A stretch of DNA of 64,000 nucleotides, taken from assembly GCF_009601165.1 (NCBI RefSeq), contig NZ_WIRE01000001.1:1116001-1180000 (forward strand), read 5' to 3'. The notes beneath the pieces are model-generated. The model was given only the letters and a program-made list of their open reading frames with translations, ran no database searches and was not told the origin of the DNA. A program made the translations under genes and the position numbers. Below, one piece after another: positions 40,893 through 50,380 of the stretch; position 1 is the first letter of the stretch; each line of letters opens with the position of its first letter. The stretch is from Alcanivorax sediminis. Its GTDB lineage: Bacteria; Pseudomonadota; Gammaproteobacteria; Pseudomonadales; Alcanivoracaceae.

Positions 40893-42950
40893 TTACTGCT
40901 TGCGGCGCAGGCCGAGCAGGCAGAGCAAGCCGAGTAATGCAGCCCCAAGGGTGCCACCTCCGCCGCTACCGCTGCCCGGAATGGTTACTGTTGCGCTGTT
41001 GTTGGCGCCACGCTCGACGGCACCGAGATCAATGACGCCATTGAAGATACGAGCGTTGCCGCGCTGATCGGTCTCCGGTGCGCCTTCAATATTGACGTTG
41101 CCGGCATCGACAAGCGGTGAGTCGGCAGCGGGCATGAAGACGAAGTTGTTGCCGCCATAAAGGCCCAGATCCTGAAGTTTGGGATCCAGAGGAATGTCAT
41201 TGCTGCCAATCAGATTGCCCGCAACGCTGTCTATCGGCGCGCAGCCGGCTTGAGCGCCGGCGTCGGCGATAAAGCTGTGGTCAACGATCAGGCTGGCTTC
41301 CGTATTGGAGTTGACGCACAGGTTGCCCACGCCACCGCTGTTATTGGCGATCACAGTATGGCTAATGGAGAGGCCACTGCCTTCAGGGAAACCGGTCAGA
41401 TACAAGCCGGAACCTACTGTGTCCGAATTGCCCAGGATGTTATTGACCAGCGTGCTATGGGCAATGCTGATTGAGTCGGTAGCCGGTTGATCAAGGTATA
41501 TACCGGCAGCACTCACACTGGCGCTGTTGCCAGTGAGGGTGCTGTTGAGAATGCTGAGCAGGCCCTGTCTCCCTCTGTGTGCCAGGGCGCCGCCGTCCTG
41601 GGCGCTGTTTTGGCTGAGAGTGCTACCTGAGATGTTCACAGTAACAACCTGACCGGCATCGCTGTTATCAACATAAATGCCACCCCCATAAGCCCTGCCG
41701 CCGACAAGGGTATCCCCAGTGGTGCTGTTGTTGTGGAAGGTGCTGTCAGTGATGGTAATGACACCGCCGGTGCGAGTTGCCGGGAAATAATTGGTTGCGC
41801 CAATGTGCAGTGCCCCGCCCAGACCGTTGCCGCCAGTGTGTTTGCCATTGGCCTGGTTGCCGCTAAAGGTGTTGGCGGACAGCGTGGTGTTAACGCGTTC
41901 CATGCTGATGGCGCCGCCCTGGGCCTGCGAACCTGTGGCGCCCATGTCTACGCTGGTCGCGGTGTTCTGGTCGAACACCGAGTCAGTGACGGTTACCGGG
42001 TTGCTGGAGTCAATCAGCAGGGCGCCGCCGTGGCCGTAGGTCTGGTTATTGCGGAATTCGCTGCCAGTGATGGTCAGCCTGGACTTGTTGAATTCCGCAC
42101 TTCCCCCCACTGCGGCAACAGCGCCCCCGCCGCTGGAGTCGGCACCAATACTGCTGCCGGCCTGGTTCTCGGTGAAAATGGAATCGGTGATGGTCAGGTC
42201 GGTGTTTTCGGCATACAGCGCTCCGCCGGAGGCGACTTCGCTGCTGTTGCGATGAAACTCGCTGCCCGTAATGGTCATCGCAGTGGCGCCATTGATGTTG
42301 TTAGCCACGGCGATAGCGCCCCCCGTGCTGCTGGCAGACATGTTGTCCACAAACACGCTGTCGGTGATGGTCACGGTGGCGCCGTCGTTGGCCTGAATGG
42401 CCGCCCCTTTATCGCTGGCATAAAAATCCCGGGTCATCACCTCTTTTAATTCCAGATTGGCGCCAGTCACCATTATCGCGCTTTGTTCTGCGGGTGATCC
42501 CATACTGATCTTGGAAGAGCCTATCAAATGCAGACCCTGCAGTTTCAGGGTGGCGTTATCGGCAACGCTGAACAGGGGAGGGTATGAGTTGCTCTCCACC
42601 GTAATGACGGGTGGTGTGGTGGCGGTGCTGACAATGCTCAGTTGCCGTGCGTTGTTCAGGGGCAGTGATACGCCATTGCTGAGAGTCATTCCGGCAAGGC
42701 TGTCGGCGATTGTGATGGCGGCGCTGTCAGAGGCCGCGTTACATTCACTGCTGAACCGAGCCAAAGCCTCATCCAGTGTCAGTGTGTCAGGTGTATCTGT
42801 GGCTGGTGTGGCGTTCACTGTATAGCTGGCGCAGGAAGGATTCGGAAGCGAGATAGAAATGCCGTCTGCATGGGCGCTTGCGATAAGGCCGATGGCGATG
42901 GCTGCGGCAAGTGGTTTTGCAGGGCTGATCGCCCCCGGAATACGAAGCAT
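40893..42950 (-). CDS. Parallel beta-helix surface protein with GlyGly-CTERM tail
   Basis: The 685-residue protein has a signal peptide (about 1-29) and repeated strands typical of right-handed parallel beta-helix (polymorphic outer-membrane/pectate-lyase-like) proteins, such as LTITDSIFTENQAGSS, ITGSEFRNN and ITDSTFHNNSTTG. The C-terminus is SGSGGGGTLGAALLGLLCLL followed by GLRRKQ, a Gly-rich motif, hydrophobic helix and basic end: a GlyGly-CTERM signal cleaved by rhombosortase after type II secretion. ATG 42950 with GGGGGA upstream gives the signal peptide. The ligand or substrate is unknown. Confidence 0.88.
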   Translation of the reverse strand: MLRIPGAISPAKPLAAAIAIGLIASAHADGISISLPNPSCASYTVNATPATDTPDTLTLDEALARFSSECNAASDSAAITIADSLAGMTLSNGVSLPLNNARQLSIVSTATTPPVITVESNSYPPLFSVADNATLKLQGLHLIGSSKISMGSPAEQSAIMVTGANLELKEVMTRDFYASDKGAAIQANDGATVTITDSVFVDNMSASSTGGAIAVANNINGATAMTITGSEFHRNSSEVASGGALYAENTDLTITDSIFTENQAGSSIGADSSGGGAVAAVGGSAEFNKSRLTITGSEFRNNQTYGHGGALLIDSSNPVTVTDSVFDQNTATSVDMGATGSQAQGGAISMERVNTTLSANTFSGNQANGKHTGGNGLGGALHIGATNYFPATRTGGVITITDSTFHNNSTTGDTLVGGRAYGGGIYVDNSDAGQVVTVNISGSTLSQNSAQDGGALAHRGRQGLLSILNSTLTGNSASVSAAGIYLDQPATDSISIAHSTLVNNILGNSDTVGSGLYLTGFPEGSGLSISHTVIANNSGGVGNLCVNSNTEASLIVDHSFIADAGAQAGCAPIDSVAGNLIGSNDIPLDPKLQDLGLYGGNNFVFMPAADSPLVDAGNVNIEGAPETDQRGNARIFNGVIDLGAVERGANNSATVTIPGSGSGGGGTLGAALLGLLCLLGLRRKQ

Positions 42951-43083
42951 GGTATTTCCCCCATTTGAGAGTGGTGATCCGGGCACCCCAATGCCCATGG
43001 TTGCCGCTTGGTTGGCAATCCTTATAAGAATCTACGCATAATAACGGCGTTTCAGGCGCGACGTCAGGTCTTTAGGGGGAAAA

Positions 43084-43710
43084 ATGACGACACAGGTGGA
43101 AAATCGCTGGCATTTTGGTGTGCCCATTTTTGAGGCACAGCTGCCGGGTTTGCTGGAAAAGCGCGAGTTACTGCGGGACCGGTTATTGGCGCTTCAGGCT
43201 GAAGAGGAAGGGGTTGCCCGTTCCAATCAGCGTGGCTGGCACTCCCGGGATGACCTGCACAAGTCGTCTGATCCTCTTTTGCAGTGGCTGACCGAGCAAA
43301 TTTATCAGTTGGGCGTGCAACTGATTCGCCATGCTGAGGGTGGCGGTACCGAGTCACCGGTTTTTCTCAGCTCGCTGTGGGCCAACATCAATGACTTCGG
43401 TGCCTGGAATGCCCCCCACGCCCATCTGCCCTGCGAGTGGAGTGGCTGCATCTATGTGGATGTGGAAGAAAGCCCTTCTGAGGAAAGTAATGGTATTCAC
43501 CCGGGCGACATCATGTTCTTTGACCCAGTCCCGGTAGGGGCACCCTATCGCAAGTCCTCCACGGTGAGTTATACGCCCAGGAATGGCACCTTGTACCTGT
43601 TCCCCGGTTACCTGATGCATATGGTGGCACCGCACTATGAGGAAAAACCGCGCATCAGCATGGCGTTCAATTTCCGTCTGGGGGATGTGCTCACTTCCGT
43701 TGCCCGCTGA
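43084..43710 (+). CDS. Putative 2OG-Fe(II) oxygenase (TIGR02466-like)
   Basis: The 208-residue protein resembles the TIGR02466 family of putative 2-oxoglutarate/iron oxygenases. Likely metal ligands are in NAPHAHLPCEWSGCIYVDV and in LYLFPGYLMHMVAPHY, with Arg in KPRISMAFNFR for the co-substrate. The first site shows HAH rather than the usual HxD. AGGGGGA precedes ATG 43084. The substrate is unknown; the methyltransferase gene follows on the same strand. Confidence 0.8.
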   Translation: MTTQVENRWHFGVPIFEAQLPGLLEKRELLRDRLLALQAEEEGVARSNQRGWHSRDDLHKSSDPLLQWLTEQIYQLGVQLIRHAEGGGTESPVFLSSLWANINDFGAWNAPHAHLPCEWSGCIYVDVEESPSEESNGIHPGDIMFFDPVPVGAPYRKSSTVSYTPRNGTLYLFPGYLMHMVAPHYEEKPRISMAFNFRLGDVLTSVAR

Positions 43711-43826
43711 GCGGGGGCGTCGTCATGTGATCATGACTAATGCGCCCAGGATCAAGGGCGCTAGCGCAGAGAGTATTCAAAAGAGGCTGGTGTATATTCC
43801 GTGTTTCTGTGACCAGGGAGGGTGTC

Positions 43827-44498
43827 ATGCGAAACGATGCTGCACATGCAGGTCAGGCGATCTACACGCCGATAACATTGAAAATGTATGATCAGGCCGT
43901 GCTGGGCTTGTCCTGTCGCTGGTTATGGAAGTGTCCGTCCAGCGAGTTGCTGGCTAACTACCAGCAACACATCACCAGTAATCATCTGGATGTGGGGGTG
44001 GGCACCGGCTATTTCCTGGACAAGGTAACCTTTCCGTCTGCCAAGCCACGCATTGTATTGATGGACCTGAACCCCAACAGCCTTTCCGCCTGTGCGGAAC
44101 GCATTCGGCGCTATCAACCGCAGATGCATCGCAGCAATGTGCTGGAGCAGGTGTCTTTCGAGGGCGAGCGTTTTGATTCGCTGGCCATGAACCTGCTGTT
44201 GCATTGTCTGCCCGGCAGCATGACGGAAAAGGTGGTGGCGCTGGATAACCTGCTGCCGTTGATGAATCCCGGTGCAACAGTGTTTGGCGCTACTTTGCTG
44301 CAGGGAGGGGTGGAATGCTCAGCGATGGCGAAAGGGCTGATGAAGCTCTACAACGTCAAAGGTGTGTTTTCCAATCAGGACGATTCCCTTGATGGTTTGA
44401 AGCGGGAACTGGAGCGTCGTCTGGATAATGTGTCTGTGCAGCCCTTGGGTTGCATGGGGTTGTTTAGCGGGGTTGTACGTCCGTCCTCGGCTGTCTAG
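43827..44498 (+). CDS. Class I SAM-dependent methyltransferase
   Basis: The 223-residue protein has the SAM-binding motif HLDVGVGTGYFLDKV, an acidic strand end (IVLMDLNPNS) and MNLLLHCLPG as motif IV. The N-terminus is YTPITLKMYDQAVLGLSCRWLWKCP. ATG 43827 with GGGAGGG upstream is chosen over the frame start at 43740. The substrate, perhaps a small molecule or lipid, is unknown. Confidence 0.87.
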   Translation: MRNDAAHAGQAIYTPITLKMYDQAVLGLSCRWLWKCPSSELLANYQQHITSNHLDVGVGTGYFLDKVTFPSAKPRIVLMDLNPNSLSACAERIRRYQPQMHRSNVLEQVSFEGERFDSLAMNLLLHCLPGSMTEKVVALDNLLPLMNPGATVFGATLLQGGVECSAMAKGLMKLYNVKGVFSNQDDSLDGLKRELERRLDNVSVQPLGCMGLFSGVVRPSSAV

Positions 44499-44514
44499 CT
44501 TCTGGCCTCTGTAT

Positions 44515-44545
44515 AAAAAAAGGCTCCCCCAGGGAGCCTTTTTTG
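44515..44545. terminator. Bidirectional rho-independent terminator
   Basis: GGCTCCC (44522-44528) and GGGAGCC (44532-44538) form a stem flanked by an A run upstream and a T run downstream. It lies between the methyltransferase and the convergent SlyD-like gene and can serve both. Confidence 0.92.
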
Positions 44546-44564
44546 TGGAGCAGGGTGTTAACGA

Positions 44565-45053
44565 TCAGTGATCATGACCACCCGGGCCATGTACGTGGCC
44601 GTGCTCTTTTTCTTCGTCTGAGGCTTCGCGCACTTCAGTGATTTCCACGGCGAAGTTCAGGGTTTCACCGGCCAGCGGGTGGTTGCCGTCTACGGTGACT
44701 TCATCGCCTTCTACTGCGGTGATGGTGAAGATGCGCGGGCCAGCTTCGGTCTGCGCCTGGAACTGCATGCCTGGCTGCAGGTTGTCTTCGCTGCCTTCAA
44801 AGGCGCTTTTCGGCACTTGCTGGATCAGTTGTTCGTGACGCTCGCCGTAACCTTCTTCCGGGGCAACGGTCACATCCAGTTTGTCGCCAGCCTGTTTGCC
44901 CACCAGAGCATTTTCCAGGCCGGGGATGATGTTGCCTGCGCCGTGCAGGTACGCCAGGGGTTCGCCACGCTCAATGGAAGAATCGATGGTCTGGCCGGCG
45001 CTGTTGGTCAGGGTGTAGTGGATGGACACTACGGCGTTTTCTGAGATTTGCAT
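44565..45053 (-). CDS. SlyD-like FKBP-type peptidyl-prolyl isomerase
   Basis: The 162-residue protein has the SlyD/FKBP order: VSIHYTLTNSAGQTIDSS, GEPLAYLHGAGNIIPGLENALVG, the inserted flap (VAPEEGYGERHEQLIQQVPKSAF) and a His-rich tail (HGHVHGPGGHDH) that may bind nickel. It accelerates proline isomerisation and acts as a chaperone. ATG 45053 with AAAGGG upstream gives the conserved start; the longer frame does not match. Confidence 0.92.
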   Translation of the reverse strand: MQISENAVVSIHYTLTNSAGQTIDSSIERGEPLAYLHGAGNIIPGLENALVGKQAGDKLDVTVAPEEGYGERHEQLIQQVPKSAFEGSEDNLQPGMQFQAQTEAGPRIFTITAVEGDEVTVDGNHPLAGETLNFAVEITEVREASDEEKEHGHVHGPGGHDH

Positions 45054-45256
45054 GGAAACCCTTTTGGGGTAGATGAATTTGGAATGTGACGGCCAAAACG
45101 GGGCCGTCACACCCGGAAAGGCCCATATTCTAACAAGAGCGCGGGCGGCCTGACCAACCTGAGGCTGGATACTGGCCCGTTGGGCCGACAAACGTTATTG
45201 CTTCAGTCTGTTACCGGGTCACGACGGGCTGGCCCGGGGTTTGCTACAGTGGGACC

Positions 45257-46270
45257 ATGAATAGCACTGATTCCGCCCGCCCGGCGGTGCTGCAGGACGG
45301 CTTCGGGCGCACCATTGACTATGTAAGGCTGTCGGTCACCGACCGCTGTGACTTCCGCTGTGTGTACTGCATGGCGGAGGACATGACCTTTGTGCCTCGG
45401 GCCCAGGTGCTGACGCTGGAAGAGATGGGGCGGCTGGCTCGGGTGTTGGTGGAGCTGGGGGTGCGACGTATCCGTCTCACCGGTGGAGAGCCGTTGGTGC
45501 GTCGGGATGTGGCACAGCTTGTGCGCGATATTGGTGCCATTTCAGGGCTGAGTGAACTGAATTTGACCACTAATGGTTCGAGATTGGACCGCTATGCTGC
45601 TGAATTGAAAGCGGCCGGGCTGTCTCGAATCAATATCAGTCTGGACTCCCTCAACCCTGAGCGTTTTCGCCAACTCACCCGTACCGGGGACCTGAGTCAG
45701 GTGCTGGCGGGCATTGAGGCGGCTCGTCAGGCCGGCTTTGCACGAATCAAATTGAACAGCGTGATCCTGCGCGGACGTAACCATGATGAGGTGCCGGCGC
45801 TGGTGGATTTTGCGTTGGAAAAGGGCCTGGATATCTCCTTTATCGAAGAGATGCCGCTGGGTCAGATCACCGAGCACGATCGTGGCCTTGAGTTTGTGTC
45901 CTCCGAGGAGCTGAGAGCCGGGCTGTCCAGGCGCCTTAACTTGCTGCCCCTGACTGAAAAGACGGGCGGGCCGTCGCGCTACTGGAAAGTGGCCGGCAGC
46001 GATAGCCGTATCGGCTTTATTTCCCCTCATTCGCAAAACTTTTGCGAATTGTGTAATCGGGTGCGGGTGACTGCTGAGGGGCGTATGCTCTTGTGCCTGG
46101 GTCATGAGCACAGTGTGGATTTGCGCGCCGTGCTTCGCGCTCACCCGGAGGATGATGCCCCCCTTCGCCACGCCATTATTGGTGCCATGGCGATCAAACC
46201 GGAGCGCCATGACTTTAGCCTGGATCCGGGTGAGCAACTGGTACGATTCATGAATATGACTGGTGGTTAG
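45257..46270 (+). CDS. moaA: GTP 3',8-cyclase
   Basis: The 337-residue radical-SAM enzyme starts molybdopterin synthesis. The first [4Fe-4S] site is Cys31, Cys35, Cys38 (CDFRCVYC). The second is in [10 protein letters not shown] with the later Cys of LLCLG, and the C-terminus is MTGG, the Gly-Gly end needed for activity. [12 protein letters not shown] and [11 protein letters not shown] are also family motifs. It stands apart from moaB-moeA. Confidence 0.95.
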   Translation: MNSTDSARPAVLQDGFGRTIDYVRLSVTDRCDFRCVYCMAEDMTFVPRAQVLTLEEMGRLARVLVELGVRRIRLTGGEPLVRRDVAQLVRDIGAISGLSELNLTTNGSRLDRYAAELKAAGLSRINISLDSLNPERFRQLTRTGDLSQVLAGIEAARQAGFARIKLNSVILRGRNHDEVPALVDFALEKGLDISFIEEMPLGQITEHDRGLEFVSSEELRAGLSRRLNLLPLTEKTGGPSRYWKVAGSDSRIGFISPHSQNFCELCNRVRVTAEGRMLLCLGHEHSVDLRAVLRAHPEDDAPLRHAIIGAMAIKPERHDFSLDPGEQLVRFMNMTGG

Positions 46271-46324
46271 CCCCTTGCAAGCGTGTTGCATGCGGCGTGA
46301 TTGCGTATAACTAAGCGAGAGACC

Positions 46325-46972
46325 ATGAAAACCCTGCCTGAACTCTTTTCCAATAATCAAAAGTGGCGCGTCGAGATCGAGAAACAGCACCCCGGTTTCT
46401 TCGAGGCGCTGGGGCAGCAGCAGAGCCCGGAATTCCTGTGGATCGGTTGTGCCGATTCCCGTGTCCCCGCCAATGAAGTCGTTGGCCTGATGCCCGGTGA
46501 GCTGTTCGTTCACCGTAATGTGGCCAACCTGGTCAACCACACCGACCTGAACCTGCTTTCCGTACTCCAGTTTGCGGTGGATGTGCTCAAGGTGAAGCAC
46601 ATTATGGTGGTGGGTCATTATGGCTGTGGCGGTGTGAAAGCCTCCATGGAAGACGAGCCCCACGGCTTGATCGACAATTGGCTGCGTCAGGTGCGTGAGC
46701 TGTACCTGCGGAACCGCAAGAAGCTGGCCGAACTGCCGGATGACCAGGCGCGTCTGGACAAGATGTGCGAGCTTAACGTGGCCCGTCAGGTCATCAACGT
46801 GTCCAACACCACGGTGGTGCAGGAAGCCTGGCGCCGCGGCCAGGACCTGATCATCCACGGCTGGGTCTATGGCATCGGTGATGGCGTGCTGCAGGATCTG
46901 GATATTCAGATCCAGGGCAACAAGGAACTGCGTACTCTGGAGAACAATGAGTACGAAAGCTGTTCGAACTAA
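46325..46972 (+). CDS. can: Beta-class carbonic anhydrase
   Basis: The 215-residue zinc enzyme interconverts CO2 and bicarbonate. Zinc ligands are Cys42, His98 and Cys101 (WIGCADSR and VVGHYGCGG), with Asp44 and Arg46 as catalytic partners. Length and sequence resemble E. coli Can. ATG 46325 has GAGAG upstream. A strong terminator follows. Confidence 0.95.
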   Translation: MKTLPELFSNNQKWRVEIEKQHPGFFEALGQQQSPEFLWIGCADSRVPANEVVGLMPGELFVHRNVANLVNHTDLNLLSVLQFAVDVLKVKHIMVVGHYGCGGVKASMEDEPHGLIDNWLRQVRELYLRNRKKLAELPDDQARLDKMCELNVARQVINVSNTTVVQEAWRRGQDLIIHGWVYGIGDGVLQDLDIQIQGNKELRTLENNEYESCSN

Positions 46973-46988
46973 GCCGCTGCAGAAAATC

Positions 46989-47023
46989 AAAAGGCCGCAT
47001 CCAATACTGGATGCGGCCTTTTT
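46989..47023. terminator. Bidirectional rho-independent terminator
   Basis: AAAGGCCGCATCC and GGATGCGGCCTTT form a 13-bp stem with an AATACT loop, bordered by A and T runs. It separates the carbonic anhydrase gene from the copper region on the other strand. Confidence 0.95.
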
Positions 47024-47044
47024 GCTAGGCAGAACTAACGTAGT

Positions 47045-47599
47045 TTAGTGGGCATGGTCATGATGCTCATGGCCTGTTGGGGTTGCCGATTTTTCATCAC
47101 CACCGGTGAGTATTTTCCATTCCTCTTCTGTCATGCCCGGCAGCGTTTTCAGCAAGGCGACCATGTCCCACAGAGACTCATCATCATGGCTGGCGCCCCA
47201 GGCGGGCATGCCGCTCATCTTGATGCCGTGCTTGATGGTCCAGAACGCACTGGCGGCATTGTGGATGCCGTGCTCTGTCAGTGCCGGGGGCTGCGGATAC
47301 AGGCCGGCACGCAGTTCCGTGTCGTCCATGCCAGGGGCCAGGTGGCAGCCGGCGCACATGGGCTGATAATGCTCTGCGCCACGGCGAAGTCGTGCCGGGT
47401 TGTCCAGGTCATCAGGTACCTCGATCTCGCTGGCTCGCCGGTCGATGGCGTGGTGACGGGCGCTGGCAATGAGCTTTTCGGTGATGCCCCAATGGGGCTC
47501 GTCGGCAGCAAAGTTATAGCTGCCGCTGAACATCAATGCCGCCGCGGCCGCCAGGCCCAGAACGACAAGTGCGAGCAATGTGACAAGTACGGTTTTCAT
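47045..47599 (-). CDS. Periplasmic c-type cytochrome with His-rich tail
   Basis: The 184-residue protein has an N-terminal membrane anchor or signal (TVLVTLLALVVLGLAAAAAL), a haem-binding CAGCH motif near residue 83-87 and a downstream axial Met in IKMSGMPAWG. The C-terminus GHEHHDHAH is metal-binding in style. It is the last gene of the copBA run and begins 128 bases after copB, suggesting a role in copper handling or electron transfer with CopA. ATG 47599 has AAGGAGA upstream. Confidence 0.87.
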   Translation of the reverse strand: MKTVLVTLLALVVLGLAAAAALMFSGSYNFAADEPHWGITEKLIASARHHAIDRRASEIEVPDDLDNPARLRRGAEHYQPMCAGCHLAPGMDDTELRAGLYPQPPALTEHGIHNAASAFWTIKHGIKMSGMPAWGASHDDESLWDMVALLKTLPGMTEEEWKILTGGDEKSATPTGHEHHDHAH

Positions 47600-47726
47600 G
47601 GTATCTCCTTGCCGGGAAACACCAGCCAGCATCGCCGGTGAGGCAAGCGGGTGGCTGGTAGCCCCTGTTCAAACTAACGATGTGATGCGGGTGGGCCTTT
47701 GGCGGGCCCACCCCGTTGTATTGCGA

Positions 47727-48464
47727 TCAGAACCAGAGACGGATACCGGCCACCACGCTGCCTTCTTCAGTCTTGCCGCCAGCGTTACGGGTAAAGTCAG
47801 CGGTATCACCGTACTGTTTCTCCCAGTTCACACCGATGTAGGGGGCTATTTCCCGGCGAATCTCGTAGCGTAACCGCAGTCCAGCTTCGATATCCGTCAG
47901 ACCCTTGCCAACACCAAGCTCGTCGTCCTCCTTGCCATACAGATTCGCCTCAAGGCTGGGAACCAGCACCAGCTTCTGGGTGAACATCAGTTCGTATTCG
48001 GCTTCCAGGCGCAGGTTGCTCAGGCCGTCTTCGCCAACGAACAGGTGGGTGTTGACCTCGAACCAGTAGGGAGCGAGTCCCTGCAGGCCGATGCTGGCCC
48101 AGTCGCGGTTCGGATCATCAGGTTGCCAGTCGCGCCGTACGCCAAGCTGCCAGTCCCAGTTGGGAGAAAGGGCGCGGCTCCAGGCCAGTCGCGTTTCAGC
48201 CCCTTCGGTCGCCGGGTCTTCTTCATCCTCCTCCGGTGCCATGAGCCGCTCGCCCTCGCTGGCAAAGTACAGTTTGTTAAAGTCGCCGCCGTACCAGGCA
48301 TCCAGCTCCCAGGCCATGACCCTGCCTTCGTCCGTATCTCGGACTTCCAGCTGATCGAGAATGACCTGGCCCACCCACATGGGGTGCTCGCTCATGGCGA
48401 GTGCAGTTTGTGTGCTCAAGGTGAGCGCGATGGCAGGGAGTCCCTTCTTGATCATATTCATCAT
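47727..48464 (-). CDS. copB: Copper resistance outer-membrane protein B
   Basis: The 245-residue protein has a signal peptide (IKKGLPAIALTLSTQTALA) and the CopB pattern: HPMWVGQVILDQLEVRDTDE, AWELDAWYGGDFNKLYFASEGER, LRLEAEYELMFTQKLVLVP, YIGVNWEKQYGDTADF and a final IRLWF. It binds copper in the outer membrane. The N-terminal Met/His-rich part seen in other CopB proteins is short. The ATG overlaps the copA stop, with GGAGGG upstream; the open frame up to 48932 is antisense coding and not used. Confidence 0.92.
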   Translation of the reverse strand: MMNMIKKGLPAIALTLSTQTALAMSEHPMWVGQVILDQLEVRDTDEGRVMAWELDAWYGGDFNKLYFASEGERLMAPEEDEEDPATEGAETRLAWSRALSPNWDWQLGVRRDWQPDDPNRDWASIGLQGLAPYWFEVNTHLFVGEDGLSNLRLEAEYELMFTQKLVLVPSLEANLYGKEDDELGVGKGLTDIEAGLRLRYEIRREIAPYIGVNWEKQYGDTADFTRNAGGKTEEGSVVAGIRLWF

Positions 48465-50347
48465 GCGCCCTCCCCATGCTGATGGTGATCCATGGCGGGC
48501 ATGGATTGACTGCCGTCTTTGGCGATCACGCGGACTTCGCGGAACATGCCCGCATCCATGTGATAGAGCAGGTGGCAGTGATAGGCCCATCGACCTAGGG
48601 CGTCGGCACGCACCAGGTAGCTGAGCTTCTCGCCGGGCTTCACAGTGATGGTGTGCTTGCGCAGCAGCTTGCCATCCCCCAGTTCCAGATCGCTCCACAG
48701 GCCATGCAGGTGAATGGGGTGGGTCATCATGGTGTCGTTGACCAGGGTGATACGGACCCGCTCGTTGTGGTACAGCTCCAGGGGTTTGGCATCGGCAAAG
48801 GGAATGCCGTTGAAGCTCCACATGTAGCGGCTCATGTTGCCGGTCAGGTGCAGCACAATTTCTCGATCCGGATGGAGGCTGTCCGGTGGTCCCCCTGCGG
48901 TTTCCATATCCGCATAGGTAAGCACTTTCCAATCGCGGTCGCGCAGTCCAATACCAGGGTCGGCGAGCATCTCTCCGGGCGCCATGGCGCGCATGTCCAC
49001 GCCGGGTCCGAATTCGCTGTCCAGATGCTGGGTGGCGCTTTCTCTTGGCGCCAGATCCGGGTTGGCGGGATCCGTGGCAAAGGGTACGGCCATGGCGCTG
49101 TGGTCCATGCTGCCCATGTCGTGATTCATGGCGCTGTGGTCCATGCCGCCAATGTCATGGTTCATGGTGTTGTGGTCCATGTCACCCGTGTCATGGTTCA
49201 TGCCGCCATGATTCATGGCTCCCATGCCCATTTCCGTATGACCCAGCAAAGGCGGTTCGTCCATATCGGGCACAGCAGCACTGAGCGCCGGGTCCGGTGT
49301 GAGGGTGCCGCGTGCAAAGCCGGAGCGGTCTATGCTCTGGGCAAACAGGGTGTAGGCCCGGTCGTCTTTTGGTTCGACGATCACGTCCAATGTTTCGGCC
49401 ACACCCAGGCGCACCTCATGGAAGTCCACCGGTTTCACCGGCTGCCCGTCCATGGCCACCACGGTCATGTCGAGGCCGGGAATGCGGATATCAAAGAAGG
49501 TCATGGCGCTGGCGTTGATAAAGCGCAACTTGATCCGCTCACCAGGGTTGAACTGGCAGGTCCAGTTGCCGTTGGGGCTCTGGCCATTCATCAGGTAGGT
49601 ATAGGTATAGCCGGTGACATCCGCCAGATCCCGCTCGCTCATGCGCATGCTGTTCCACATGTGGCGATCCTTGAGTGTTTGCAGGACGCCTTTATCGCGG
49701 AAGTCGCGCAGGGTATCGAACACGGTGCGTTCGTTGAAATTGTAGTAATGGCTGACCTTCTTGAGCGTGGCGTAAATATGCTTCGGGTCTTCATCGCTCC
49801 AGTCCGACAGCATGATGACCTGTTCGCGGTCAAAGGGCTGAGGGTCCGGTGTTTTCGGATCGATGATGATGGAGCCGTAAAGACCGGTTTGCTCCTGAAA
49901 GCCCGAGTGGCTGTGGTACCAGTAGGTGCCGCTTTGCACGATAGGAAACTGATAGGTAAAAGTTTCGCCGGGCTTGATGCCATCAAAGGACAAACCGGGT
50001 ACGCCATCCATCTGGAATGGCAACAACAGGCCATGCCAGTGAATGGAACTGGTTTCTGGTAGCAGGTTGGTGACCTTGATGGTGACGGTGTCGCCCTCGC
50101 GCCAGCGCAAGGTTGGGCCGGGCACGATGCCATTGATGGTGGTGGCCTGACGGGTCTTGCCGGTGATGTTCACGTCGGCGCCGCCCAGTGTCAGGTGGAA
50201 GGTGTCCCCACTGAGAATGGGTGCGCCGGTGTGGCCTTGAGTGGCCAGCAGTTGGCGAGGGCTGAGGCTCAGCCCCAGTCCGGTGGCGCCAAGCGCCAGG
50301 CCCTGCACGAAGCGACGTCGTGGCAGGGAAAACGGTGTCTTGTTCAT
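48461..50347 (-). CDS. copA: Copper resistance multicopper oxidase CopA (PcoA type)
   Basis: The 628-residue periplasmic oxidase is exported by Tat (RRRFVQG near residues 10-16). Copper ligands appear as HWHG, HSHSG (WYHSHSGFQEQ), HPIHLHG and the type 1 site HCHLLYHMDAGM. A Met/His-rich stretch near residues 372-420 repeats MNHD and MDHS units. It oxidises Cu(I) and sequesters copper. It overlaps copB and follows the small His/Met-rich gene after 33 bases. Confidence 0.94.
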   Translation of the reverse strand: MNKTPFSLPRRRFVQGLALGATGLGLSLSPRQLLATQGHTGAPILSGDTFHLTLGGADVNITGKTRQATTINGIVPGPTLRWREGDTVTIKVTNLLPETSSIHWHGLLLPFQMDGVPGLSFDGIKPGETFTYQFPIVQSGTYWYHSHSGFQEQTGLYGSIIIDPKTPDPQPFDREQVIMLSDWSDEDPKHIYATLKKVSHYYNFNERTVFDTLRDFRDKGVLQTLKDRHMWNSMRMSERDLADVTGYTYTYLMNGQSPNGNWTCQFNPGERIKLRFINASAMTFFDIRIPGLDMTVVAMDGQPVKPVDFHEVRLGVAETLDVIVEPKDDRAYTLFAQSIDRSGFARGTLTPDPALSAAVPDMDEPPLLGHTEMGMGAMNHGGMNHDTGDMDHNTMNHDIGGMDHSAMNHDMGSMDHSAMAVPFATDPANPDLAPRESATQHLDSEFGPGVDMRAMAPGEMLADPGIGLRDRDWKVLTYADMETAGGPPDSLHPDREIVLHLTGNMSRYMWSFNGIPFADAKPLELYHNERVRITLVNDTMMTHPIHLHGLWSDLELGDGKLLRKHTITVKPGEKLSYLVRADALGRWAYHCHLLYHMDAGMFREVRVIAKDGSQSMPAMDHHQHGEGA

Positions 50348-50380
50348 GACTGTCTCCTGAAAGTTTGAGAAAAAGCGGGC

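Noticed and set aside
45542..46990. 482-residue minus-strand open frame
   Set aside because: It is antisense to moaA and carbonic anhydrase, both clearly real, and has no recognisable motif.
48465..48932. N-terminal extension of copB to 48932
   Set aside because: The extension lies inside the copA coding sequence and lacks a signal peptide; ATG 48464 has both a ribosome-binding site and a signal peptide.
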